From Amyloporia xantha (taxonomy: Eukaryota > Basidiomycota > Agaricomycetes > Polyporales > Adustoporiaceae), in NCBI GenBank assembly GCA_036971615.1, contig JAYKKR010000012.1, positions 1,054,001 to 1,118,000 on the forward strand: a stretch of 64,000 nt of DNA, given 5' to 3'. The notes under the pieces were generated by a model that was given only the letters and a program-made list of their open reading frames with translations, ran no database searches and was not told the DNA's origin. The position numbers and the translations under genes were made by a program. Below are positions 22,850-34,363 of this stretch, piece after piece (the first letter of the stretch is position 1; each line of letters opens with the position of its first letter).

Positions 22850-23893
22850 CTTCACATCGCGATCACGACCGTGGTCACAGTGGTGAGTGGGAACACAACT
22901 GTAAGGACTCCCGAGAGAAGGCCAAGGTCCCCTCGGACACACCCAGCATCCTCACGCTCATGCTCGCTGAGGAAGAGCGCTAGGCCTACCATCTCAAAGC
23001 TGCCTTGCGCAATATGGGAGAACTGCTTGACCATGAGACGTGGCGCGCTGATCAGGCAGAGCAGCGTGCGCGCACCGCGGAAGACTACGCGCGCGATGTC
23101 GCTTTGCGCATCGCTACCGCGGAGACCGGGCGACATCAAGCCGAGATCAATGCGGCCCGGGCACGCGAGGAGACCAAGCGCTACCAGCTTCTCTCAGAGG
23201 CACCAGAGAGAGAAGTCCGGCGCGTGGAGACGGACATGCAGCGATTCGGCGGGATGAAAAAGGAGGCAGCACAGAGGGCTGCTGGCGCATGGGATGCTAT
23301 TCGGAAAGAACAACTGGCGCTGCACGAATATCAAGCTAGAGAGGAAGGGAGGGAAGAGGGACGCAGGCTTGGAATTCGGAGGAGGTACAATGACGGACGA
23401 GAGGATGACTCTGCAGACGGGCGGGCAGAGTGCAGACGGGCGAGCAGAGGGATACGAAGCCGGGCATGCCCAAGGCTTCGAGACCGGACGCGATGAAGGC
23501 TTTGCAGCTGGTCGTCCCGAATGGTACAACGCCGGCCGGCTGACCTGATTTGAAGAGGGTAGAAAAGTCGGCTGGTCTGAGAGTTATGCGGAGGGCCTTA
23601 ATGAAGGACGGAAACAGGAGTGTGTAGATGCCATCGAGGCATGTGATAAATTCATGGACTCAGAAGAGCGTCATCAGAGTATTCTCACCGCCACTACTTT
23701 GCGTAGGCTTCTCTTTTCCTGCGTGCTTTGTGCTTTCGTTGAAGATGGCTTGCTCCAGGACGACGAGCGCACTCAGCGGTGGGTAGAAGCTGCTAGTCAA
23801 ATGACGGCACCCAACGGTTCCACCAGCGACCGAGCAGATGCGGGCGCCTTCTCCCGAACCAATTCGAGAACCACCACCACAGCCTGCTAGATT
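22850..23893 (+). pseudogene. Coiled-coil EG-repeat gene, broken
   Basis: The frame reads SILTLMLAEEER*AYHLKAA, where a TAG (about 22982) interrupts an obviously continuous helix. It then runs NMGELLDHETWRADQAEQRA, ARDVALRIATAETGRHQAEI and REETKRYQLLSEAPEREVRR as a long charged coiled coil. It continues into EEGREEGRRLG and, after a frame change near 23375, DGRAEGYEAGHAQGFETGRD, a typical E-G-x3-G repeat. A TGA at about 23546 again splits the frame before FEEGRKVGWSESYAEGLNEG; the tail then runs open to a TAG at about 23890. The stop positions fit loss of CAG and CGA codons by C-to-T change. The family is common in polypores with no assigned function. The upstream start is not clear. Confidence 0.65.
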
Positions 23894-23899
23894 GCCTTC

Positions 23900-25470
23900 G
23901 CCAACACTTATCCCAGTATGATTCGTCGCCGGCTCAACATACCAAGGACGCGAAGGTCAGGATCAGGATTCAGGCCTTCTTCCACTACCCCGTCTATACG
24001 CGTGATCCGGTGCGCTGTGTATTCTGTAGGTGATGTCAAATTTATGGCAAAGTTCCTGTTGTATTTAGTTATGTATATCCTATAGACACTAGTATAGTAC
24101 ATGAGCGAATTCTGCCTGGTACCTGCGTGATAACGACGCACCTAGATATCTAATAGACGCTGCACTGATTCCTTTGGCTTACCTGTGTGAAGACCAGCAC
24201 AAGCGACGCCTTTTCAGAGTTGGAAGTGCGCACATGCTTCTGATGAAATCTTCCTGAATCGCAAGGACTTTTGGGGGAGAGCAAGTGATGCGAACTGAAC
24301 ACACAAGGCGACCTCAATCACAGCACTATCGCTGCCATCCTCCACAGAGCTAGCCAGACCGGAGCAAATACTGAGCATTCTAGAGCGCTGAACTTGGCGC
24401 GAATGAAACAGAGCACCTTGACAGTTGCCCAGTGATTCGCGTCAATGATGATCCCAAGTTACGAATGACCAACACAGTGGGCACCATTCAGGCCGGTACA
24501 CTTTGTCTGCGCGAAATAACAAGTGGTATTCCATTGCCCATAGCATCCTGCTACCAGGATCGAGTATAGTGCCTATACTGTCTGCTCGTCCGCGTATGAA
24601 TTCCTTGGGTCCATCGCAAATTAGGCGTGTAGCTAGGCAAAGCATATCACGATGCTGGAATTCGCCTGAAGAGCGTATCCAGTAACAACGCAGCAGACGT
24701 ATAGAAAAGTGGTGATCTGCCCCGCCTAGTTACAGACTCCCTTCGGCAGCTACAAAACACAAATTACCGTGTTGGTCTATATGCAATGAGCAGCCAGGGC
24801 TATCTCGGACGTGGCTCTCCTGGTATGCCTCAGATCCGCGTGCTGGGATACTTAATGTGAGCATTCGCGGAGAGCAGAAGTATGCCAGGCCTGTGATCGA
24901 AATTAGTATGGACGACGCCAACTGACCTCTCTGGATATATATACGGACTGGATTAAGGCACACAGGTTTCAGGAATATATAACGAAGGAAGGGAGGTGTG
25001 AAAAGACGCGCCTCGTTTCCATACACGGTACGCTCTTGAAGGAACTCTAGGCCATATAGAGGACGTTACGGAGGATTGGCATGACCACGCATGAGATGAA
25101 AGTTTGCCGCGACAAATCTAGCAATAAACAGTCCTCGCTCACCAGAGTTGCCTTCTCAAGTTCAGGGAAAAGTCAGCATCAGGAGAACCAATGGCTACTT
25201 TGTGAAGGGGGCTTACGCCTTCCTACTGAGATTGATTCCTTCTCGATTATCAGATGTCACGATGTGTTTTGGAGAGATTGACCGGAGAGTCGTCTTGCGA
25301 CTTTATATGGTATTGATATTCGACTTTGAGACAAACCATTCATTAGAAAAGAACGGCGTTCGCGCAAAAACCTACCGTGATGGGATGACAACGGCCGCGG
25401 GGGCAACAGGAGGACCTTACAAACAGCTCAACCTGTGTAAGAATGTTTGATGTTAACTCTGACCTGGTGG
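23900..25470. other. No recognised gene
   Basis: Only short frames occur. None has a motif or convincing intron signals; some may be further decayed fragments. Confidence 0.3.
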
Positions 25471-25539
25471 CAGATTGTGCCGTCAGTATATGGGGTCGTT
25501 TAGGAGTAGAGCGACGAGGAACGCTGGCATATGTATTTC

Positions 25540-26470
25540 AGGCGCCCCGCCGGACAAAAGCCCGTTTGGCATTCGCACAGCACATTTGGCGCAAGCATAG
25601 CGACAGCGCGATGGCGGCGCTGAACAGGGGCGGGTAGAGGATGGAGTGCCATGCGGGCACGGATGAGAGGATCGCTTTGCGGCCGAAGATGAGGAAGAGG
25701 AGCGTACGCCTGTGGAGGGCGGGTGAGCAGAGAGGAAGCGTGCAATATAGCGCACTCACAGGGCTTCATGAAGCTGCCGACGATGGGCACGGCAAGCTCT
25801 GCGGCACTCATGGCGGGCGCGAATGCAATGAACACATTGGCCTTCTCGTTCAGCTGCGGGTAGATGCTGAGGGCGGCAAGCATCTGGGCGGTACCTTGGC
25901 TGAACCCGACGTGGCTAAGGTTCGGTTCCTTAGTGATGCGGAGGATGTACTCGATGCTGCCCGTGATGTCGTGCCAGGCAAAGTGGTGATGGAAATGCTA
26001 GAAGCGCGCCGAGTTGGGGTTATGCTGCGTCTTCTTGCGTGAGTACTTGTTGCCGCGATTGTTGCCCAGACAGACGTCGAAGCCGAGGACAACGAGCGTG
26101 AACGCGAGGCTGCGGCAGGGGCCGGTGAGGCAGTTCCAGATTTCGCTGTTCATGAGCAGACGGTGGACGCCCAGGAGGTAGCCGTCCTTGGTGAGGACGA
26201 CGTGCTCAAAGGTGTTACCAGAAATATCGCACAGGGACTCACAGTCGGGTGCGCAGCAGATACGTTCGGCGATATCGATCTGCTGGGGTGGAGACTTGGG
26301 TCGGTGGGGGGTCTGACGAAGGTATGGAAAAGAGATATCGAGAGCGGTTGTAGGACTACTGGATGACGGACTTGGGAAGGAAGGCGATGGTGGCGATGAG
26401 GAGGGCCTCGAGTACGGCGATGAAGGAGCCCGAGAAGATGGCCGTGTACTAGCGAGGGGTCAGTCGTCCG
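25540..26470 (-). pseudogene. TGL1-like (acid) lipase pseudogene
   Basis: Reading leftward: a membrane segment YTAIFSGSFIAVLEALLIAT, then IDIAERICCAPDCESLC, VVLTKDGYLLGVHRL, LLMNSEIW, GFDVCLGNNRGNKYS, HFAWHDITGSIEYIL, GFSQGTAQMLAALSIYPQLN and VFIAFAPAMSAAELAVP. After an intron (GTGAGT...CCACAG near 25762-25713) it reads FLIFGRKAILSS and ILYPPLF. This is the order in the yeast TGL1/YEH steryl-ester and acid lipase family (Abhydro_lipase), with the GxSxG nucleophile (GFSQG) preserved. Damage: HRL runs straight into LMNSE, dropping the usual stretch with the HHG oxyanion motif. A TAG replaces the expected Trp in SARF*HFHHHF, and the C-terminal third, with the catalytic Asp and His, is missing. 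The parent enzyme would hydrolyse steryl esters at lipid droplets; this copy cannot. Confidence 0.75.
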
Positions 26471-26742
26471 AGTCGTCTGCCCGTACCTGAAACCACAGAA
26501 ACAGACTCCGCACAACTTGAATCATGTCGTGCTCCAGGCTAACGGGCGTGCATGTAGGGAGGCTGCTGAGCAACGTTGACGGCACGATGCGCGCAGTCCT
26601 AATGTTGACGAGCGAGGAGTGTGCCCCGCGCGAATGATCGGCTGGCGATCAAGAGGACTGAGTTAGTGCGCGCACGCGCGCTCGCGGGCTGCCACCGCAG
26701 TGTCTCTTGCACCCTGACCACAGACTGCACTCAATCACGGAG

Positions 26743-28276
26743 ATGTCCACGCATCGCGAGCAGAGGCTGGCAAAAGCTGCTGTTATTGCTGAACTTGCTA
26801 CTGCTATTTCCAAAGACAGACCTGCCCTTGCTCTCCTGGCTGGCTCTGCCGACCCCCGCCGCCGCGCACAGTTCCGCGAGATCCTCAACCGCAAACTTTT
26901 GGCCCTCAAAGCAAACACCCATTTCAAGGACCTGTTTTCCGATTTTGTAGTATTTTGTGGAGACCCTGCCAACCAGGTAGCACCCGTGATCAAGTCCGCA
27001 ATCGACGAACGGAAGGCGGGCCTGGCACGAAGGCGGTACCTTCATCGCCAGGTTGTCAAGAAACTCATGCTTGGCCCCAGGACAGACGAAGAAAAGGTCG
27101 CTTTTTTGGAGAGTATCACAAAGGAAATACTCGTTACCCCACTTCGTGAGCCGTACCCACCATACAAGCATTGGGTCTTTGAGTCGAAAGCTATTGAGCG
27201 GCGGTGGCGGAAGCACATCACAAAAGGCCCCCAATCCGACAAGCGCCATCCCCGCCTGCCCATGCACCGCGAGCAGCCCAAGCGTCTGAAGCGGATTATT
27301 GGAGAGGATGAGAGCGTGCTCATTCGCGATGCAAATACGAAGGAGATTATTGCAGTCGTCCTGCGGGACTTCTGTGGTGATGAGGAGATCTTGGAGTGGG
27401 TCAATGGCGTGGTGGAAGATGTGATTGGTTTAAAGAAGTCTGTCCGCGTAAGTGGTGTCCCTGTCTCCATTTTGTCAACTGTTGGTTTATGTAACACCAG
27501 AAAGAGGACTCGGGCAAATTGGTATCAGTTGGCTACACAGCAGGTGCACGCAGTCATCCTCAATTCGATTGGGCCCGCAACCTACTTTCCAAGAAGCACT
27601 CTTCAGAATTCCTCCGCTCAAAGGATTTCCAGTCCAGCTCAGTCTTTGCAGTATTTTGGAACATGCTCCAGGGACGCATGCCTCATGAGCTCTTGGGGGA
27701 TTTTGATAAATATCTTGCAGAGAATAAGATGTGCCGCATGGATTCAAACGCCAAAAGTGAATCAACAACTGGAAAGTATATGCTCCAAAAAGGAGATGAT
27801 CTCATTGAATTTGACGATGAGGAACTTGCTCCTCCGGCAGGTGTCTTTGGTTGCAATTATGCAAGGTAGTTCCTGCAGCTTGTAGCTGTTATCCATATTT
27901 CCATATTTCTAACGCATCTTTCCCCAGGGCAATCCACAAAGAGAACCAGCCACACCGGTTTGCATTTTCGTGGACGACAGGCAGGCAGAAGGGCAGAAAA
28001 GCAGGTGGACATTTCTACTTGGCGCGGTATGGTATCAAAGTGATATCAACTGCTAACACCATGATTGCTTGGCGGCCTGATGAAGAGCATGGTACAAGTC
28101 TGCAAGACCGTGCTCCTGGAGACGATTATGATCCACCTTTTTTGCAGTCAGGTATGTGCAAGGTCACTTCTACGCGGCTGGCATCTATTTGGCAGCGGTA
28201 CCGGAATCAGCAGCTCTCTGCAGCTGCAGCTGCGCAGGAGTACGCAGATGATCTGGAAGAGGATGTCGCGGAGTGA
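26743..28276 (+). CDS. Agaricomycete protein with 2OG-oxygenase-like C-terminus
   Basis: Three exons, 26743..27447, 27501..27865 and 27928..28276, joined by introns with GTAAGT...CAG and GTAGTT...CCCCAG ends; total 472 aa with no stop. ATG 26743 was chosen (MSTHREQRLAKAAVIAELAT) because earlier codons lack an ATG. Residues 1-235 are helical and basic. The last 120 residues resemble a double-stranded beta-helix dioxygenase: AIHKENQPHRFAFSW supplies an H-x-E pair, GGHFYLARYGIKVI the sheet, and about 50 residues on WRPDEEHGTSL the second His. H-x-[DE]...H is the iron-binding pattern of 2-oxoglutarate Fe(II) oxygenases. Whether it is catalytic, and on what substrate, is unknown; lineage-specific TET/JBP-like oxygenases associated with KDZ transposons are one possibility. 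It is intact amid pseudogenes. Confidence 0.65.
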
Positions 28277-28289
28277 TTGAGAGCCACCG

Positions 28290-30950
28290 GTGGTTCATGT
28301 TATTATTGAATCTCATGTATGGGCAGGGCCGCGGTTGCAAGCTCGCAGGCGATGGTAGCCGTGGGGCCTACATAGTATATATATTGGGCCAGTAATGGCA
28401 ACCAAATATGCTGCACTTAGCTTTGCTACATTGTATGCCAGCGTCTTTGAGGAGGCAATGAGCTTGGCGCCATCCACAAATGATTGGAGTGCCATTCGCG
28501 CGGCTGTATGTTGGATGTCTTGCTGCGTAGCCAGGCCGTGTTCGTGGCGGCCGAAGGTCCTAAGGGAGACTCATTGCCAACTTTCGCTCAAACAGACGGT
28601 GGCGAGTCGGTTCTGAAAATGGCCCTCCCCACCGTGGTGGCTTAGAATCCAGGTTCTAGTACAGCCGAAGTATCAACCGCCATTTCGTGTCTCATTCGCG
28701 TAGACCTGTCTCCAGCCAATTCGCGAGGACACAACCACCATATGGAACAAACTGGCCGCGAGCCTCGGCAAATGAGCCTCGGCGGGCAGCCCGGCGAGCG
28801 CGATAGCGCTTCCCGAAGAATGGCCTACCACCAGGCCCGTGCCAGTCTGGGGCACACCCTGCACGTCAACCTAGCAGCTCTCATCATGCTGGTCTCCGGC
28901 ATCATGCATTCCCGGGGAAAGCCTGCGCGCGCTCCGCTTCGAGCTCCTGCCGCGGTACCGCGAGTGGCAGGAGAAACGGTTAGGTACGCTAAAGTGTCCG
29001 GATTACGATAATTTGGACGTGGAGGAAGGCTCATGGGACTATTCGAGGGCGTTCGCAAACTAAGTGGTGCAGGAGATTCTCTCTTCCTCTCCATGGATCA
29101 GGTTATGAAGCACACGCATTGTGGCGCAAACCAGCCGTGAGCTAAACTCAAGGCAACCTGTTGTAACTCAACTGGGCCCTGCCTGCGAAGAGGCCATTGC
29201 GTGCGTGCTCACCTTGAGTCTCAGTAAGGGGAGTTTTCCTCAAGCCACACAACACTAACTCGCAATCTTCAAGCCGTTCTTCACCAACACACATAGCATC
29301 GTTCGCAACGAACGGATAATACGAGCCATAGTTTTCTCAGGGGTCCTGCATGTAGCTCAGCGGAGGCATGCTGCTTGCAATGGATCGTGTTCGCTGGTCC
29401 TATGTGCAGTCTGTCTTGAGGCGCGCTTGTAAACAAAGGGATGCGCGCATATCTTCTGGCGCGCGATGGCTTACTGGAACACGACTGTGGCACTTTCTTG
29501 CGCAACCCTGCGTTCGTGGACTCGCGTCCCTCCCTGAACCCTCACTGGCCTTGGCCAGAACCCTGCCTGCTCACCACGCACCATCGTACGAAGGGACGGT
29601 GGCCTCCGTCTTCTGAAACTGCCTGTGCGGGACAAGGCGAAACATGCCTGTGGTGGAGATCTTTCCATAACTCTATCCAGCTAGTTAAAAAGCCGCCGTT
29701 CGGCCACAAGCGCTGGCTGCGCACCTTTAGATAAGGCTTCCATGCATGGGGTTCTACCTGCTGGACGCGTCCAATCAGGCGTAGCTCAACACCATTTTCG
29801 AATGCACCGGGACCACGTACGTGGGCAGCAGCAATCGACAAGTTTGGGGCACTAGCGCTCAATGCCGGTATACGAAGCTTCCCAACGCGGTGCAACTACA
29901 TGGACTTCAACAGAGTTCAAGTGCGATTAGTCATGGACGGTACGATACCGGCAGGTAACATACCATCATTTTCAGCATCCTTGGGTTCTGGTCGATATCT
30001 ATCGGTGATGCAGGGACTACTCATTTAGCTGGAGCGGTTCAAGAGGACACGAGTCTGCACTCATAGAGTATGGAAATTCGCGGCGCGCGACGCGTTTGAA
30101 CCTTCTGAGTCATGTGCGGTCCAGTTCTAGTCATGTGAGCATGTCTGGTGACTCCCCTGCCGGAATCTTACCTCCACGTTCCTGTCCTCGAGCTCTTCTG
30201 CGCTGTTATTCACCTTATCAAGGGTACTCCAAGCTCGCAGCGTGTACACTTGCGACCGATGGTATCTCATGTTGTCTTGGCTTCTCGCCGGATGATATGG
30301 GTATTTTGACAGTCGTGGTGGAAGCTGCTTGTTTTGGTACCCTCCAAAAGGTCGAAGCAGCTGGCTTCGTTTTCGCTTCTCCAGGATGTTGCTCTTCTTT
30401 TGTGGCAGTGCTAGAGCCATGTGTGCACGCGCCCCGTCTATTGTAACCGAGACTCTCAAGGCGGTATCCTTTCGCACGTCCGGTGGCAAGGCCACCAATA
30501 GAGGCTCCGCTCCCAGTGTGTCCTCCACTCAGAGACCAAGCGAGGACGTTTAAGGTCGCCGGCGGCCGCGGATGAACACGGTTGGTCTACATAGGGCGCT
30601 GCCCTCGCGGACAATACGCTGGTGGCCTATGGGCCGTCCAGAGTTGTGGGACGTTCGCCAGGTGAGTCTCCTCGTTTCAGCAACCATGCGAACAGGACGG
30701 TAATACTGCGCCATTAGCCGTTAAGACCGCTGGTATGTTTGCGCTGCAGTGGGAGATTAGCGGCTCGCGGCCAGAACGAGCAAGAGAAAAGCACGCTGCA
30801 GCAAGGACTCCAAGGAGAGCGCGCATACATGCTGGGTTATGGATTCTACGAGACCGGCTCGTTTGCAATCTGCTGCTACCAACGCGCCGAGTCCGTGACC
30901 AGCTGCACGCTCTCCAGCCTCCTCTCTTGCCTGCTTCGCATAGCTCATCT
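28290..30950. other. Mostly unrecognised; one plus-strand fragment
   Basis: At about 28938-29060 a plus-strand frame reads LRFELLPRYREWQEKRLGTL and ends EEGSWDYSRAFAN before a stop. It looks like the C-terminus of a real but unidentified protein with decayed upstream exons. On the minus strand 28864-28673 contains GHSSGSAIAL, a GxSxG-like string in isolation. The remainder shows nothing I can support. Confidence 0.3.
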
Positions 30951-30960
30951 CCTCCTCGCG

Positions 30961-31990
30961 ATGCCTGCCAGTACAAAGCAGCTCGGATTCGCCACTCCTC
31001 GCCTGCTCTTGCCTCTTGAAAATGCCAATCCCCATACCAAACTCATTGGTTCGAATGTTGTGGCTCGCCGCTCCAGTAGGGCCCAGCAGCCGGCGCCGCC
31101 CGCCTCTCCTGGTGGTGAGGGCAGCGCAACCCTCTCCAAAATCGAAGGAGGCGGAACCCGGCCCCACAGCGCGTCGCAGAGAAGCGCCGCCCTCGTCCTC
31201 GCCAGCCCCTACTCCAGTGCCAATTCCTACGGTGGCGCAGAGAGCTGCTGAAGTCACCATCACGCCTCCGCCTCCCCCCTTTTGTCTCCCGTCTTGCCCC
31301 TTCTCCTACCCCTCGGCGGCCGGCTCGGTTGAAGAGTCCAGCACCTGCCGTTTCGCCTGCTCCCATATCTGTCACGCCGCTGCGGAGTAGGCGCGCTGTG
31401 CGCAAGGAGCTGCCGGTGCCGCCAGGCACCGCCGAGACCGCCGCCGGCGAGGATGCAGATCCTGGTTCCCCTGATATCGCTGAGCTCACGTAGGACGCGA
31501 TGCGCGACCATATTCGCGAGCAAAAGGAGCCCATCGCGAAGCTGAAGGCGGAGCGCGAGCAGCAACAAGCCAAGTGAACAAGGCTGCGGAGATGGACGTA
31601 GATGGGGCGACGAGGCAGGTGGAAGAGGCGCAGGTGCTGAAGCGGCCGGGGGAAGAGGACGCGCTCAATTTCGACTGTGCAGAGCTGAAGGAAAAGATGG
31701 GAGAGTGCGATCACGACCGATTCCCGCGTTCGGGCGTTGGGGAACATCCCGCCAGAGCAACAATCCCTCGCCTGGGGCGCGTTGGCGTTCGCGCGCGCGC
31801 TGCGGGGGGGAAAGCACATGGAGTCCATGGCTTTGCAAGAAATCTCCTTGGGGTCGGACCCCGCCATCGTGGCATCCCTTGTCCCGCTATGCGTAGATCT
31901 CTCGAGCCACGGACCGAATTCTGCTCCCGCATCTGCGACCTCAAGAGGCGGTTATGGTCTATCACCAGTGACGGCATACTGGTCTTGATG
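30961..31990 (+). pseudogene. Proline-rich hypothetical gene, frameshifted
   Basis: Starts MPASTKQLGFATPRLLLPLE (30961). The sense frame moves at least twice: to PSSRRRPPLLVVRAAQPSPK by about 31080, and then to TPRRPARLKSPAPAVSPAPI by about 31300, where TPLRSRRAVRKELPVPPG is a basic stretch. An in-frame TAG splits DIAELT*DAMRDHIREQKEP (about 31494). After one more shift at about 31574 the frame reads VNKAAEMDVDGATRQVEEAQ, and the final part is GNIPPEQQSLAWGALAFARA, which looks like a hydrophobic C-terminal helix. The parent seems to be a low-complexity protein with a short coiled coil and a C-terminal membrane or packing segment. I do not know its name. Confidence 0.5.
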
Positions 31991-31999
31991 CTATATGCT

Positions 32000-33410
32000 A
32001 TGGCCGGTGTTCAAGCGACATTCGGCATCCAGGTATAATGAAGGTCTATGGACAGTGGTCTGCTGCTTTGTCGTTGGGCGAATGGTCACCCAAAATCTCT
32101 TCTCCCCTCTACCCCAGCCTGCGCAACATGAGAACCATCCGCACATTGTCTCAATCTGCTCAATCAATCCCCAAGACGTCGCCCATTATTGGCAGAGAAT
32201 GGGGCACCGGCCAACGCCAATATTAGTACATTGGGGGGGGAATAAATTAGGAATGGCGCAGTGCAGATATCTTAAGTGAACATAAATAATCAATACATCT
32301 ATGTAACTAAAGCCGCTCCCTGGGCCTGTGCCTGCAGAGGTATCTATCTGGGTACGGAGACAAGTGTTCTCTTTCACACGACAGGAACAGAGATAGCGAT
32401 CTCAGCAAATCGGGGGGTGGGGGGAACCTTCCGTGGCACCTGCTTTGCTCGGTGTCATGCAGAGAGGTGCGGAGCCACATCCGTTCCCTGATGCAGACAG
32501 ACATGCGAACATGCGGAGGGGACCTGAGCCTTGAGTATCTGTCTAAGTCGAAATCCAGCATTACTCCACATTCGGTGACCAGCGAAAATAATACAACCAG
32601 ATTTTTTCGTATAGGTACCAAGACTAGTGCTGGGCTACGGCTGGCAGTGCCTGCAGGCGCGAGTCACTTCCACTCATAGTTTTTGTCCAAAATAGCAGGA
32701 ATTTATGAAAACAGAAGAAAGTCCTTCTCCCGGTCGATATTGGCTAAAAGGACGATATAGCATACATTACAGCTGCACAGCTGCTCAAGCGAGCAAGACA
32801 CGGACGGGAATATATGAGTAGCATATAGAACATCTGTCGCAGGCGTATAAGTGATTATCTGATGCAAGGAGTGAGATTAAGGACACACAAATGCGGCGGC
32901 CACCAAAAGTGGAGGTCAGTCCTTCGTTGGGCGAGCTGGTAGCATGCTTTGTTGTGAAGCAAATGGCAGGTCATGGCTGGTATATCGTGAGAAGTTATGG
33001 GATTTATAAACTGCTAGGAGATACTCACTGCTTAGCGGCTGCGTGCCGCAACATGTCAGCGCAAACGGAACGCCGGTGTGTGCCTTTCTCTGCCAAGCGT
33101 CGGCTAGAATTCTTCGGGTATTAACACAAAATGAAGTCAAATGCATGATGAAGACTGACGATCGTTTTAGATTGGAAGCATCGTCTCCTGCTGTCTTATC
33201 CTCGCGGCGGAACTGCTTGCTGCTTGAAGCTTGTGCCGGCTGCCTGGGACGAGGTGGAACCAGCACCATCACCTTTGATTTGATCGGTTTCGGGCTGTGT
33301 CCCCTCGCGAATGTTTGTCCTGGTTCTGCGGGCCGCGTACTCTCCAAAGTGGTCGTACTTTTCTTGTCTCTCTCGAGACTACAATCTCTGTTAGATCAAT
33401 GATGCCCGGC
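32000..33410. other. No recognised gene
   Basis: No frame with a motif or a coherent intron pattern was found. Confidence 0.3.
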
Positions 33411-33426
33411 TTCGGAAAGATGGCGC

Positions 33427-34173
33427 TCACCGTTCTAGTTCGAGGTTGAAGACCCAGCAGACATCATATACCCACTGATGCCACTCGAGGCGTGAGAATC
33501 CCTCCGAAGAGATCGGCAATGGGAAGCCAATGCATAGGGATTGAACAATAGAGAGAACTCCGGATGGGCCACTCTTATTCAGGGCTGTGAAGCTCAACAA
33601 AGAGACGTCTGAAGGATGGGGCAACTGAGTCGCAGACTTCACATGATTGGCCCTTCGAGATTCTGGCTGGAGAGAAATCCACCATTCGATCCATTGTCGC
33701 GAAAAGTCAGCAGGGGGCTTCCTCGTACGGAGACGCGTATCTTTTGCCACACTGATCCAGTCAGTCACAGCAGCGGGAAGACATTCCGCCGATAAGGATC
33801 CAGCCTTGTCTGAGAGTGAGTAACCACTGAGACCTTGAACCGGGGCCTGCTTACCGGCAGGGCGCTATCAAGTAGGATCGCCACTCTGAGAAGAGAGCGA
33901 ATGATGTTGCAATCCGAGGGGACCAAGGCTTGGATGCTCTCGGTCAACTGCTTTGTCCAGAATGGCCTGTTGAGAATCCTGTTCTGAACGTCCGGATCTT
34001 TGTGCTCAATGATCTCCCCCCATGCCGGGCGGAAGACACGGCATGGTCCGCAAGTCGACGCTGCATATTTTCAGATATAGGATATACGAAGGACTTTCCC
34101 ACTCATTGACTGACCCATGGAATTCAATGGCACGTTGATTCTTGAGGCCATTATGAAATCTACCGAATCAGGA
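33427..34173 (-). CDS. Conserved agaricomycete protein, unknown function
   Basis: Reads leftward as MASRINVPLNSMG, a probable intron, CGPCRVFRPAWGEIIEHKDP, LNRPFWTKQLTESIQALVPS and RVAILLDSALP. A GTAAGC...CTCAG intron (about 33854-33810) follows, then DKAGSLSAECLPAAVTDWIS, FSRQWIEWWISLQPESRR, GPSGVLSIVQSLCIGF and a final WVYDVCWVFNLELER. The W-x2-WW-x2-LQP motif followed by GPxG(L/V) and a Trp-rich end is one I associate with a mushroom family often duplicated near transposons; no function is known to me. The 5' end is uncertain: a stop lies in one of the possible first introns, so the gene may be incomplete. Confidence 0.5.
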
Positions 34174-34363
34174 GGGTCTGCTGGTTTTGACTCAGCGGGT
34201 TCTGTGTGGACGCCGCATGAATAAAGCTACAAACAGATAAAAATAACTGTACAACCATTGTTAGAGTATGCATGGATCGGTTTCTGGTCCTGCGGCGTTC
34301 CGGGTATAGTGAGAGCCTGCTGGTCCGCATTTTCCCCTTGTTGCACAATTTAGTAGCGGCCGT

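Noticed and set aside
28673..28864. Alpha/beta hydrolase from GHSSGSAIAL
   Set aside because: Only a single GxSxG-like string, without upstream oxyanion or downstream Asp/His motifs; not enough.
31043..31867. 274-codon minus-strand gene
   Set aside because: It is the mirror of the proline-rich plus-strand pseudogene, whose frames carry the more sensible protein text.
16900..31990. A Starship-type giant mobile element
   Set aside because: No tyrosine-recombinase (captain/DUF3435) motif was seen anywhere in the window, and Starships are known from Pezizomycotina.
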